Shown here in pieces: positions 43,281 through 52,750 of a stretch of DNA of 64,000 nucleotides (positions are counted from its first letter, which is position 1; each line of letters opens with the position of its first letter). The stretch lies in assembly GCF_000517065.1 (NCBI RefSeq), contig NZ_KI912105.1, positions 3,311,725 through 3,375,724 of the forward strand, read 5' to 3'. Both the position numbers and the translations under genes were made by a program. The notes beneath the pieces are model-generated. The model was not told where the DNA came from and did no database searches. It worked only from the letters and a program-made list of their open reading frames with translations. Origin of the DNA: Alkaliflexus imshenetskii DSM 15055 (GTDB lineage Bacteria > Bacteroidota > Bacteroidia > Bacteroidales > Marinilabiliaceae).

Positions 43281-44540
43281 ATGAAGGTAGATGTATTACT
43301 TGGTTTGCAGTGGGGTGATGAGGGCAAAGGAAAAGTGGTAGATGTATTAACTCCCAAATATGATGTGATTACACGTTTTCAAGGAGGTCCAAATGCCGGC
43401 CATACCCTTGAGTTCGACAACCAGAAGTTTGTTCTTCACAACATACCCTCGGGTATCTTTCATACCGATAAAATCAATGTGATTGGAAATGGTGTGGTGC
43501 TGGATCCAATTACCTTTAAGCGTGAAATTGATGGCTTGATGGCAAAAGGTACCGACCTTACAAAGAACCTTTACATTTCAAAAAAGGCGCACCTTATTTT
43601 ACCAACCCATCGTATTCTTGATGCTGCTTCGGAAGCATCAAAAGGTGCAACTAAAATAGGTTCCACACTTAAAGGTATTGGCCCTACTTACATGGATAAA
43701 ACCGGACGCAACGGCTTACGTGTAGGTGATATACTCAGCGGATTTGATGAGAAGTATGAGGCACTAAAAGCCAAACACATACAGATGCTTCGTATGTACA
43801 ACTTTGAGTATGACATCGAAGCTTTTGAAAAAGGATTACAGGAGGGCATCGAAACCATTAAAATGTTCAAGCTGATCGACAGTGAGCATGAACTTAACCG
43901 CTACATCAGTGAAGGCAAGAGTCTTCTGGCTGAAGGTGCGCAAGGAACCCTGCTCGACATTGATTTCGGATCCTATCCATTTGTGACTTCATCAAATACA
44001 GTATGTGCTGGTGCTTGTACCGGCATGGGCATTGCCCCGAATAAAATAGGTGAGGTGTTCGGAATTTTTAAAGCCTATTGCACTCGCGTGGGCTCAGGGC
44101 CTTTCCCTACCGAACTGTTTGATGAGGTAGGAGAGAACCTTCGCAAGAATGGAAATGAGTTTGGTTCCACCACCGGTCGCCCACGACGCTGCGGCTGGCT
44201 CGATTTGGTTGCACTTAAGTATAGTGTAATGATCAATGGCGTAACTCAACTTATCATGATGAAAAGTGATGTGCTCAGCGATCAGGAGATAATAAAAGTG
44301 GCCACTGCCTACAAGGTGGATGGAGAAGTAATTACCGATTTTCCGTTTGAACTGCCTGAAAATCTTGAGCCTGTTTACACCGAGATGCCCGGATGGAAAT
44401 GTGACTTGACCAATGTTCAGACAGAAGCAGAATTCCCTGCTGCATTCAAAAATTATATTACCTACTTGGAGAAAGAGTTGGGAGTACCCATCACCATTAT
44501 CTCTGTGGGACCTGATCGTGCTCAAACAATCATCAGGTAG
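43281..44540 (+). CDS. purA: Adenylosuccinate synthetase
   Basis: A 419-residue enzyme of AMP synthesis that joins IMP and aspartate using GTP. Motifs: LLGLQWGDEGKGKVVD (GTP P-loop-like with catalytic Asp), GGPNAGHTLEF with the catalytic His, LLAEGAQGTLLDIDFGSYPFVTSSNT, TGMGIAPNKIGEVFGIFKAY, TTGRPRRCGWLDLVAL and ISVGPDRAQTIIR at the end. In short form, QWGDEGKGK, NAGHT and TGRPRRCGWLD are diagnostic. Length is normal. A strong terminator follows directly. Confidence 0.98.
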   Translation: MKVDVLLGLQWGDEGKGKVVDVLTPKYDVITRFQGGPNAGHTLEFDNQKFVLHNIPSGIFHTDKINVIGNGVVLDPITFKREIDGLMAKGTDLTKNLYISKKAHLILPTHRILDAASEASKGATKIGSTLKGIGPTYMDKTGRNGLRVGDILSGFDEKYEALKAKHIQMLRMYNFEYDIEAFEKGLQEGIETIKMFKLIDSEHELNRYISEGKSLLAEGAQGTLLDIDFGSYPFVTSSNTVCAGACTGMGIAPNKIGEVFGIFKAYCTRVGSGPFPTELFDEVGENLRKNGNEFGSTTGRPRRCGWLDLVALKYSVMINGVTQLIMMKSDVLSDQEIIKVATAYKVDGEVITDFPFELPENLEPVYTEMPGWKCDLTNVQTEAEFPAAFKNYITYLEKELGVPITIISVGPDRAQTIIR

Positions 44541-44560
44541 CGCATTTTACAGATATTAAT

Positions 44561-44602
44561 AACGCCGGATTGCTGTTAAAGCAGTATCCGGCGTTTTTTT
44601 TT
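44561..44602 (+). terminator. Intrinsic terminator after purA
   Basis: AACGCCGGAT..TGCTG and CAG.ATCCGGCGTT form a stem of about 13 base pairs with a short loop, ending in a run of nine T. It starts 20 bases after the purA stop. Confidence 0.9.
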
Positions 44603-44646
44603 GCCCCTATGCCTTCGGGGTTCTATAAATTGACGCTGATGATGTT

Positions 44647-45123
44647 TCAGTTGTCTGTTTCGGAAGGAGAAATCCAGGTTTTAACCTTATAAGCCACAAC
44701 ACCCGAAATATAAAAAAGAGGGCCTGTGACAGGAGCCGTGAATGCCAGATATTTACCCGCTTTTCCAATGGCTACTTTGGCCCAGGAGAATCTGGATGAT
44801 ACAACAGCAGTTACAGTTCCGATAATGCTTGATTCCTGTATAGGTGAATCGGCACGGCTGTTTCCATCCCCACGGGTAATGCAAACTCCTTTTGCCAAAT
44901 CGCGTTTAATGAGCCGGTGAGCTACAAGTTTTCCGTCAATGCAATATACTACCACATCCCCGGGATTTAGTGAGTGAAAATTGGCCGGACTCACCTTTAT
45001 AATATCACCTTTAAGTAAGAATGGGAACATGCTCATGCCGCGAACAGGTGCCAGGATGGTCTTACCCTGTTTCAGCAATTCAATAAGCCATAAAACATAT
45101 TCCGATTCCGATAGAGGTTGCAT
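44647..45123 (-). CDS. S24/S26 signal peptidase-like protein, Ser-His type
   Basis: A 158-residue peptidase-like protein. The nucleophile region is RGMSMFPFLLKGD with Ser31. A second catalytic region, GKLVAHRLIKR, has His69 where bacterial type I signal peptidases have Lys, as in the ER/archaeal-type (SipW-like) S26B group. The third motif, ITRGDGNSRADSPI, matches the GDN-x-x-xD block. There is only a weak hydrophobic C-terminal part (YISGVVAYKV) and no N-terminal anchor. Such small proteins occur beside PqqD-like and exosortase-like clusters in other Bacteroidota, but none is seen here. The substrate is unknown. Confidence 0.75.
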   Translation of the reverse strand: MQPLSESEYVLWLIELLKQGKTILAPVRGMSMFPFLLKGDIIKVSPANFHSLNPGDVVVYCIDGKLVAHRLIKRDLAKGVCITRGDGNSRADSPIQESSIIGTVTAVVSSRFSWAKVAIGKAGKYLAFTAPVTGPLFYISGVVAYKVKTWISPSETDN

Positions 45124-45252
45124 TTTTTATAATCTTAATACTCTGCAAAAAAAGCTACTTTTTACTTACCAAACAAGTGATAAAATGTGGTTTCAAAACA
45201 TCTTTTGCCAATTTGAAAATGGCCGCAGAGTTTAACCGGAGTGTAATTTTAT

Positions 45253-45260
45253 TATTTTTG
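45253..45260 (+). promoter_or_regulatory. Possible promoter -7 box upstream of the GH2 gene
   Basis: TATTTTTG fits TAnnTTTG and lies 52 bases before the ATG. TTTA at 45231-45234 is 18 bases upstream and may act as a weak -33 element. Confidence 0.4.
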
Positions 45261-45312
45261 GAGAATGTGGACTAGTTTTTAAAATCGGTTGTTTTGACCA
45301 TAATTTTATGTC

Positions 45313-48036
45313 ATGAAAATCTTACCTTTATTATTCTTTTTGTTGTTGATGGCTGGCTGTGTATCTTCAAATCAGAAGGATGAGCAGGTGCGGCAACGTA
45401 TCTCCATCAACGATGGATGGCGTTTTTTTAAGTACGATTCGATGGAGGCTGCCGACAAACTGATATACGATGTGCGTCCTACTATCGATGAGATTTTGGA
45501 TGAGCGTGAAGCCGATGCAGAGCCGGTTGAAGCTGAAACATTGGCAACGGCTAAATTGGTGCTAAAACCTTGGATAATGCCTACCGGTAATCCATTCATT
45601 AAAGAGCCTTCCAAAAGGTTCGAACGTCCTGAGGGCAATCCTGGCAGTGATTTTCCATTTGTGCAGAATGTTTTTGATGATTCCCAATGGGAGTCTGTAA
45701 CCTTGCCTCACGATTGGGCCATTAAAGGCCCCTTTATCAGAGACCGTGATGCTGAAATTGGTGGTAGTATGGGACGTCTGCCAAGCCCCGGAGTAGGTTG
45801 GTACCGGCGTAAACTTGAAATTGCTGATTCTGATGCAGGCAAGCAAGTTTATCTGGATGTGGATGGTGCCATGTCCTATGCGATGGTCTGGATTAATGGC
45901 ACTCTTGCTGGTGGCTGGCCCTATGGATATAACTCCTGGCGTGTCGATTTAACACCCTATATCAACTTTGGTGGTGACAACCAACTGGCTATCCGATTGG
46001 ATAATCCGCCGGCATCATCCAGATGGTATCCCGGTGGCGGCATATACCGCAATGTGTGGCTTATTAAAACCGAGCCGGTGCATGTGGCTCAGTGGGGAAC
46101 TTTCATTACCACGCGTGATGTGTCCAAGGAGTCAGCTGTGATTGATATGGATGTGGTGGTCGACAACAAATCGGATAAAGATGCAAAAGTTAAAATTGTA
46201 ACTGACATCTTTAATCTGGATGAGCAAGGAAAACGAAATGGCCGGGCAGTTGCCACTTTTAATGCCGTTGAAGCATATGTTGAGGCCGGTGCATCTACTA
46301 GTATAAAAAAGGAACTTACTTTACGAAATCCCCGATTGTGGGGGCCAGTACCCACTCAGGCACCCAATCGGTATGCGGCAGTAACTACTGTTTTTCTTGA
46401 CGGGAGAAAAGTTGATAAGTACGAGACGCCCTTTGGTATTCGTGAGTTGATATTTGATCCGGTAAATGGACTCTTTGTGAATGGTGAACATATTTACCTC
46501 AAAGGTGTGAATCAACACCATGATTTGGGTGCCCTTGGCGCAGCGTTTAACTTGCGTGCAGCAGAGCGACAACTCGAAATTTTGCAGGAAATGGGCTGTA
46601 ATGCCATCCGTATTGCACATAATCCGCCTGCCAGCGAATTACTCGAATTGACGGACAGGATGGGTATTCTTGTTGTAAATGAGATATATGATGTGTGGGA
46701 GCGTCGCAAAGCACCATTGGATTTTCATATGATTTTTCCCGATTGGTACGAACAGGATTTGAGAGCATTTTTGCGACGCGACAGAAACCATCCCTCAGTC
46801 ATAATGTGGAGTTATGGCAATGAAGTTGGAGAGCAATATACCGGAGAGGATGGAGCCGCTGTATCACGCAAGTTGCATAGCATTATTAAAGAGGAGGATG
46901 TGACACGTCCCACCACTGCATCCATGAACTTTGCCAAACCTGACATGCCGTTCCCTGCCACAATGGATCTCATCAATCTTAATTATCAGGGAGAGGGGAT
47001 ACGTGACGCACCTGCTTACGCCCATTTGTCAGGTATACGTACTAGTCCGCTTTATCCCGCATTTCATGATAAATTTCCCGATAAGGTTATTGTCAGTAGT
47101 GAGAATGCTGCTGCATTAAGTACACGTGGCGAATATCTGTTTCCGGTAACTCCGGAGATTAGTGCACCGGTGAGCAGCGGATTTGGTGGTGATCCTCTGA
47201 GGCAATACGTGAGTGCGTATGAGTTATACACAGCAAATTTTGGTTCGTCGGCCGATAAGGTTTTTGCCTCGAAGGCTCAACACCCATATGTAGCTGGGGG
47301 ATTTGTTTGGAGTGGGTGGGATTACCTTGGCGAACCAACGCCTTATTATCAGGCGCGAAGCTCCTATTTCGGGGTGATTGATTTGGCCGGATTTAAAAAA
47401 GATCGCTTCTATCTTTATCAATCGCATTGGCGCCCTGAACTTCCCATGGTTCATATATTGCCACATTGGAACTGGCCGGAGCGCATTGGAGCGGTTACTC
47501 CTGTTCATGTGTTTACTTCGGGCGACGAAGTGGAGTTGTTTCTCAATGGCCAGTCACTCGGCCGCAAGAAAAAAGGTGAATTTGAATACCGCCTTAGGTG
47601 GGATGATGTGTTATATGAGCCAGGGGAGATAAAGGCTGTGGCTTATCGAAACGGTGAGTTTTGGGCTGAGACAGTCGTGAAAACAACCGGGGCGCCCTCC
47701 AAGCTTAAAGTAAGTGCTGATCGCAACAGCATCGCTTCTGATGGAAAGGACCTGTCATTCATTACCATTTCTGTTCGTGACAAGGATGGTCTGGTTGTGC
47801 CAAATGCTAAGAATATCATTCGCTTCACTGTGGATGGTCCCGGAGAATTGGTTGCAACAGACAATGGCGACCCTACAGATATGACCTCATTTCACGCTCC
47901 AGTACGCAGTGCATTTAATGGCTTTTGCCTGGCGATCGTAAGAGCCATACCCGGAAAATCCGGTAATATCACATTAAAAGTAGAATCAGATTATCTTGAA
48001 AGTGCCACGGTGGTTGTGGTGAGCGGTATTAAGTAA
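45313..48036 (+). CDS. GH2 family beta-glycosidase lipoprotein (beta-galactosidase-like)
   Basis: A 907-residue secreted glycoside hydrolase with lipoprotein signal MKILPLLFFLLLMAGC. Order: N-terminal sugar-binding jelly roll with an insertion at about 40-110, Ig-like domain, and TIM barrel with acid/base Glu504 in WSYGNEVGE and nucleophile Glu597 in VIVSSENAA. GGFVWSGWDYLGEPTPY lines the active site. C-terminal Ig-like domains follow (about 715-900; DUF4982-type and a Big-like repeat with RNSIASDGKDLSFITISVRDKDG). The family cleaves beta-galactosides, and some members beta-glucuronides or beta-mannosides, so specificity is not certain. It lies upstream of the HTCS on the same strand and probably belongs to the utilisation locus. 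Confidence 0.92.
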   Translation: MKILPLLFFLLLMAGCVSSNQKDEQVRQRISINDGWRFFKYDSMEAADKLIYDVRPTIDEILDEREADAEPVEAETLATAKLVLKPWIMPTGNPFIKEPSKRFERPEGNPGSDFPFVQNVFDDSQWESVTLPHDWAIKGPFIRDRDAEIGGSMGRLPSPGVGWYRRKLEIADSDAGKQVYLDVDGAMSYAMVWINGTLAGGWPYGYNSWRVDLTPYINFGGDNQLAIRLDNPPASSRWYPGGGIYRNVWLIKTEPVHVAQWGTFITTRDVSKESAVIDMDVVVDNKSDKDAKVKIVTDIFNLDEQGKRNGRAVATFNAVEAYVEAGASTSIKKELTLRNPRLWGPVPTQAPNRYAAVTTVFLDGRKVDKYETPFGIRELIFDPVNGLFVNGEHIYLKGVNQHHDLGALGAAFNLRAAERQLEILQEMGCNAIRIAHNPPASELLELTDRMGILVVNEIYDVWERRKAPLDFHMIFPDWYEQDLRAFLRRDRNHPSVIMWSYGNEVGEQYTGEDGAAVSRKLHSIIKEEDVTRPTTASMNFAKPDMPFPATMDLINLNYQGEGIRDAPAYAHLSGIRTSPLYPAFHDKFPDKVIVSSENAAALSTRGEYLFPVTPEISAPVSSGFGGDPLRQYVSAYELYTANFGSSADKVFASKAQHPYVAGGFVWSGWDYLGEPTPYYQARSSYFGVIDLAGFKKDRFYLYQSHWRPELPMVHILPHWNWPERIGAVTPVHVFTSGDEVELFLNGQSLGRKKKGEFEYRLRWDDVLYEPGEIKAVAYRNGEFWAETVVKTTGAPSKLKVSADRNSIASDGKDLSFITISVRDKDGLVVPNAKNIIRFTVDGPGELVATDNGDPTDMTSFHAPVRSAFNGFCLAIVRAIPGKSGNITLKVESDYLESATVVVVSGIK

Positions 48037-48061
48037 GCTACAGAAATTATCTGCATTTTGG

Positions 48062-48107
48062 TTAACTGTTGCATATTTGTATCGAAAGGCAAACATGCAA
48101 CAGTTAA
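48062..48107. repeat. Perfect inverted repeat after the GH2 gene
   Basis: TTAACTGTTGCAT (48062-48074) and ATGCAACAGTTAA (48095-48107) are perfect 13-base arms with a 20-base loop. It starts 26 bases after the GH2 stop. There is no T-run, so it may be a 3'-end processing or Rho-independent-like hairpin, or a protein-binding palindrome. Confidence 0.7.
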
Positions 48108-48820
48108 AGCAGTTCCTACTGTTTTGGAGTAAGTCATATTATCATTTCTCAGAATTGGACTGTAAGCCAGATGCAATTTATTCTTTATTAAAATCAGAAT
48201 AATTTTATCTAAAAATATTTATCATTTAAAACATATTGATAAGTATATAATGGCAATAATTATCGATTTCAAATTTCGGATAAAGGTAATAAATACTTTA
48301 AATTTGGAGCATAAGCGAAATGGTTGATTTTTATAGTTTTTATGAAATGTTAAATAGTCGTTTTTGAGGATAATGTTCTTTTGTGCACAGCATCCTCTGC
48401 TGCTACATTCGGATGTTGCATTGTTATTTTGTTTATGATATTTTTATATTTTTTATTTATATTTTTGCGATTGCGACAAGCTAAAATTGAAATGCATTGT
48501 CAACCTCCCCCCGTGCTCAAAACATTTTTTATATATTGATGTAATTGCAGAATAAATCAGGGTCTTGGTTCAAGTTCAGAGATTTCTTAATGTACATTGA
48601 ATTGGAGAAAATGTAATACATCTTAGGGGAATGCAGTTATTTTGAAATATAAGATTAGATATTCTCATAAGTTATTTGTTTTGTCAACTCATCTATTCTT
48701 ATATTTAAAACAGTGTATCAACATCGCATTTCAAATTAAGCGGTTATTAAAGGGCGTTTTTAAGTTTTTGATGTCTTCCGACATCGCATGTTAATTGGTT
48801 TTATACTGACATTCTGGTAT
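48108..48820. other. AT-rich region upstream of the HTCS gene
   Basis: No gene is visible in this 713-base stretch. Near the 3' end it has ACATCGCAT twice, at 48721-48729 and 48781-48789, exactly 60 bases apart. The second copy overlaps a palindrome GATGTC-TTCC-GACATC (48770-48785). These could be regulatory sites or hairpins in the leader. No clear TAnnTTTG promoter was chosen. Confidence 0.45.
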
Positions 48821-51800
48821 ATGAAATGTAGTCGTTTTTCCGTTATTCTGGTTGCGTTAATTCTTCATTGCGCATCGGCATTTACCCAAAATGCTGGCGT
48901 TAATTTTTATAATATTAATGATTTATTTGGCATATCTATACGCGAAACGAGCTCAGTAAGAACTGATAACAATGGTTTTGTCTGGGTTTCTTCAAAAACC
49001 GGGGTACTTCGGCTTACCGATGACGATTACCGGGTTTACAAACTGCCATATCAAACTTCTGACGTAATTAATGTAAGGTTGGTTTTTAGCGAATCAACGC
49101 TTTATGCCATAAGTAATAATGGACAGGTATTCAGGTACAATGAAATATTCGACAGGTTTGATTTTATGATTCACCTGGGCGTATCGTTAAATTTTACCTA
49201 TCTCTATATTGGTAACGTTATTGTTGAGCCAAACGGAAAGTTATGGTTCTCCACAAACATTGGGCTGCTTTATTATGATGAGGCCAGTTCTTATGGTTTA
49301 ATTGAGACAGGCGAACTTAGTACGATAACATTTTTGGATGAAAGCCGGATATTGTTGGCCGGCATGGATAAATTGACGGTTTACAATATCAAAACAGAGC
49401 AACAGGAAGCCGTTTTGTTTGATTTTCCGTCACGTTCTTTTAGAATATCCAAGATGTATTTTGATGAGGTGTTGCAAACCTTATTGATAGGAACTGAGTC
49501 CGAAGGGTTGTTTCTTTACGATATACAAACAAAAGAGAGGATCTATTTTAAGGGCATTCCCCATCAGCCAATTTTGGCAATCAGTCAGGCTACAGACTCG
49601 ACAATATATCTGGGAGTTGACGGACAAGGCCTCTGGGAGGTATCCCTTCAACAAATGTCAGTGATTAATAGCTTTAAGGAGGATGCCGATAATCCAAACT
49701 CATTAAGGGGAAATGGTGTATATGACATCTATTCTACCCATGGGGATCGCGTTTGGATTTGCACCTACAGCGGTGGCGTTTCCTATTTTGATAAAACCCC
49801 TACGCTCATCACGCATTATATGCATATTCCCAATAATTCAAACTCGTTGGTAAACAATGATGTAAATGATGTTTGGGAGGACTCCAGAGGTAATCTCTGG
49901 TTTGCCACAAACAATGGATTGAGCCGTCTTGATACGAAAAGTGATAGATGGACAACCTTTTATCACAACGAATTTGAACAGGCTCAGGTATTTCTTTCAT
50001 TGAGCGAGGATTCAAAAGGCAATATTTGGGCAGGTACCTATTCATCAGGTGTGTATGTGATTGACGGAAGGACTGGAAGAGAGCTCTACCATTTCCCCAA
50101 CCCCGGCTATCCATTTAACAATCCGTTTGTTTTTGACCTCAGACAGGATAGTTCAGGAAATATCTGGATTGTTGGTGTTAGGGGAGAAGTTTTTATGTTT
50201 GACCAAACAACCAGACAGTTTAGGAGTTACGGTAATCACCCCGTTATTGTTATTGATGAGTTGTCGCCACAAGAAATGCTTTTGGGATGTTCATACGGCT
50301 TAAGCTTGCTAAACAAAGAGTCTGGGGCTGTTAATATACTTATTACCGGCTATCTGATTCATGACATGTTGGTGGATGGTGATGATGTTTGGATGTGCAC
50401 CGTGGGCGAAGGCCTGGTGAGGTTTAACCTCGTTACCCGTAACATTGATAAGTTTACGATGGATTCCTCTGGCTTGCCTTCCGATTTTGTCAACAGCATT
50501 ATGGATGATGGCAGATATTTCTGGGTAGGAACAGAAAATGGATTGTGCAGATTTGATCCATTAAACTTCTCAGTAGAAACCTATCCATCATTTAAAAGCC
50601 TTTCACGCGTATCTTATAACCGCAATGCTCATTTCAGGAAGGAGAATGGAGAATTGGCATGGGGAACAAATCGCGGTGCCGTTATTTTTGATCCGTCGGC
50701 TCTGGTTCAAAAGCATGTGGATGGAAAAATGTTCTTTCAGGATATCAATGTGCTAGGGCAGTCTCTGCGTTCTGAAGTACATGGCGAGTTAATTACACCA
50801 ATCGACCAAATCGAGAGATTGAAACTTACCCATGTTCAGAACACCATCTCATTGGAGGTGCTTCCATTGGGAATGCCTTATGGTGCCAAGTTTTCATGGT
50901 TGCTCGAAGGGCTTGACACCGAGTGGAGCCAGCCCACCAATACACGCATCCTGAATTATACCAACCTGCCAACAGGCAATTATGTGCTGCGCATCAGGAT
51001 GTATGACAACTCAATGTTGAATATTATCGATGAGCGGTTGATTACCATTCATAAACTGCCTCCTTTTTGGGAAACATGGTGGTTTTTGTTGATTGTTACC
51101 ATCTTTTTGTTGAGCGGTTTCTATCTCTCATTAAAGTATTATATAAGTCTGATACGGGAGTTGCATTCACAGGAGAAGATTCGCTTTTTTGCAGGTACTG
51201 CCCATGATATGAGAACCTCTCTAACGCTTATTAAAGCTCCTATTGATGAGCTAAGTGACGAATCGGGACTTACCGAGTCGGGCAGATATTATTTGGGTTT
51301 GGCACAAAATCAGGTAGAGAGGTTAAATGCCGTAGTCACCAGATTGATGGATTTTCAGAAAGCTGATATCGGAAAAGAACAACTGGTTTTGAACAAGGTA
51401 AATCTGGTGGAGTTGGTCTCCAACCGACTATTGATATATGATTCAATAGCTGCCAATCATCAGATAGATCTGCGATTTAAAGATCTGTGTGGTGAGCTCT
51501 ACTCGGGCGTAGATGAAGCAATGATTGAAAAAGTTGTGGACAATCTGCTATCCAATGCCATAAAGTACTCCAAAAATGGCAGTGTCGTTGATGTGGTTCT
51601 ATCTGCCGATTCAGAAAACTGGAAGTTAGAAGTAAAGGATTCTGGAATAGGCATCAGCAAAAGTGCACAAAAACAGTTGTTTAAAGAGTTTTACCGAGGC
51701 GACAATGCCATTAACTCCAAAGTAGTTGGGTCAGGCATTGGGTTGCTGCTGGCTAAGAAATATATTGCGCTGCACGGCGGAACGATTGAATACACAAGTC

Positions 51801-52690
51801 AGTTGAATGTGGGTACAACCTTTACTGTTGAAGTACCTATAAACACGGAGTTTTTGGCCGGTCTGTCTGAAGAACGTGTTAATCAGCCTCGCAGCGAAGC
51901 AATAGATGCCTCAGCAGGCATTGTTAGCTCAAAAGTACTGCCTACCGTGCTTGTTGTAGAAGATAATGAAGAGCTCAGACGGTTCCTGAACCAATCTCTG
52001 TTTTATGATTTTCAGGTGCTAACAGCAAAAGATGGTTCAGAAGCATGGGGACTAATTAATGACAAGTTGCCGGACTTGGTGGTGTCAGATGTGATGATGC
52101 CTAATATGACTGGGTTTGAGCTTTGTAAGTTAATCAAATCAACATACGAAACATCCCATATTCCGGTGATTCTGCTCACCGCCTTGTCTGAACAAACAGA
52201 CCAGATAATTGGATTGGGACTTGGTGCAGATGATTATCTTACAAAGCCATTTAATACAACTTTATTAAAGCAGCGCATAAAGTCTATCATTTCAAACAGA
52301 GACGTGGTGCGCGAAAAGGCTTTGAATATAAAAAGAGGCTCGGAAAGCGAACCCATTCTCGCCAATGTTTTAAACGATGACTTTTTGAAAAAGGCATTGG
52401 AAGTGGTGCATGAAAACTTGTCGAATCATGAGTTTAACAAAGATAGTTTCGCCTCGGAAATGAATGTGAGCGCATCTCTTTTATATAAAAAGCTGAAAAG
52501 CATTACCAACCAGTCACCCACTGATTTTATTAAAAGCATTAGACTTAACTACGCAGTAGAATTGCTTCAAACCAAAGATTATACAGTAACTGAAGTAGGT
52601 GAAATGAGCGGTTTCTCAAGTATTGGATACTTTAGTACTGTATTTAAAAAGCACTATGGCTTTCCGCCGTCAGATTTGCTTGAAGGTTAA
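48821..52690 (+). CDS. Hybrid two-component system regulator (HTCS)
   Basis: A 1289-residue one-protein two-component system that senses glycan fragments in the periplasm and activates sus genes. Signal peptide about 1-23 (ending SAFTQ). Two-bladed propeller sensor of reg_prop repeats (about 25-645, for example NDVWEDSRGNLWFATNNGLSRL) and a Y_Y_Y domain (about 675-740; GTEWSQ-like SWLLEGLDTEWSQPTN). Membrane segment about 753-775. HisKA with AHDMRTSLTLI (His795), HATPase_c (NLLSNAIKYS, GIGLLLAKKY), receiver with VSDVMMP (Asp1090), and an AraC-type HTH (about 1195-1289; YKKLKSITNQSPTDFIKSIR). ATG at 48821 gives the signal peptide directly; 48788 is an alternative. AHD-RTS is a known H-box variant in HTCS proteins. 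Confidence 0.96.
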   Translation: MKCSRFSVILVALILHCASAFTQNAGVNFYNINDLFGISIRETSSVRTDNNGFVWVSSKTGVLRLTDDDYRVYKLPYQTSDVINVRLVFSESTLYAISNNGQVFRYNEIFDRFDFMIHLGVSLNFTYLYIGNVIVEPNGKLWFSTNIGLLYYDEASSYGLIETGELSTITFLDESRILLAGMDKLTVYNIKTEQQEAVLFDFPSRSFRISKMYFDEVLQTLLIGTESEGLFLYDIQTKERIYFKGIPHQPILAISQATDSTIYLGVDGQGLWEVSLQQMSVINSFKEDADNPNSLRGNGVYDIYSTHGDRVWICTYSGGVSYFDKTPTLITHYMHIPNNSNSLVNNDVNDVWEDSRGNLWFATNNGLSRLDTKSDRWTTFYHNEFEQAQVFLSLSEDSKGNIWAGTYSSGVYVIDGRTGRELYHFPNPGYPFNNPFVFDLRQDSSGNIWIVGVRGEVFMFDQTTRQFRSYGNHPVIVIDELSPQEMLLGCSYGLSLLNKESGAVNILITGYLIHDMLVDGDDVWMCTVGEGLVRFNLVTRNIDKFTMDSSGLPSDFVNSIMDDGRYFWVGTENGLCRFDPLNFSVETYPSFKSLSRVSYNRNAHFRKENGELAWGTNRGAVIFDPSALVQKHVDGKMFFQDINVLGQSLRSEVHGELITPIDQIERLKLTHVQNTISLEVLPLGMPYGAKFSWLLEGLDTEWSQPTNTRILNYTNLPTGNYVLRIRMYDNSMLNIIDERLITIHKLPPFWETWWFLLIVTIFLLSGFYLSLKYYISLIRELHSQEKIRFFAGTAHDMRTSLTLIKAPIDELSDESGLTESGRYYLGLAQNQVERLNAVVTRLMDFQKADIGKEQLVLNKVNLVELVSNRLLIYDSIAANHQIDLRFKDLCGELYSGVDEAMIEKVVDNLLSNAIKYSKNGSVVDVVLSADSENWKLEVKDSGIGISKSAQKQLFKEFYRGDNAINSKVVGSGIGLLLAKKYIALHGGTIEYTSQLNVGTTFTVEVPINTEFLAGLSEERVNQPRSEAIDASAGIVSSKVLPTVLVVEDNEELRRFLNQSLFYDFQVLTAKDGSEAWGLINDKLPDLVVSDVMMPNMTGFELCKLIKSTYETSHIPVILLTALSEQTDQIIGLGLGADDYLTKPFNTTLLKQRIKSIISNRDVVREKALNIKRGSESEPILANVLNDDFLKKALEVVHENLSNHEFNKDSFASEMNVSASLLYKKLKSITNQSPTDFIKSIRLNYAVELLQTKDYTVTEVGEMSGFSSIGYFSTVFKKHYGFPPSDLLEG

Positions 52691-52715
52691 GTTATATTGT
52701 ACACATACAAAGCAA

Positions 52716-52750
52716 GGAGGGGTCTCATAATATCGAGATGCCCTCTTTTT
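52716..52750 (+). terminator. Intrinsic terminator after the HTCS gene
   Basis: GGAGGGGTCTC and GAGATGCCCTC pair with one bulge across an eight-base loop, followed by T5. It lies 26 bases after the HTCS stop and separates the regulator from the sus operon. Confidence 0.75.
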
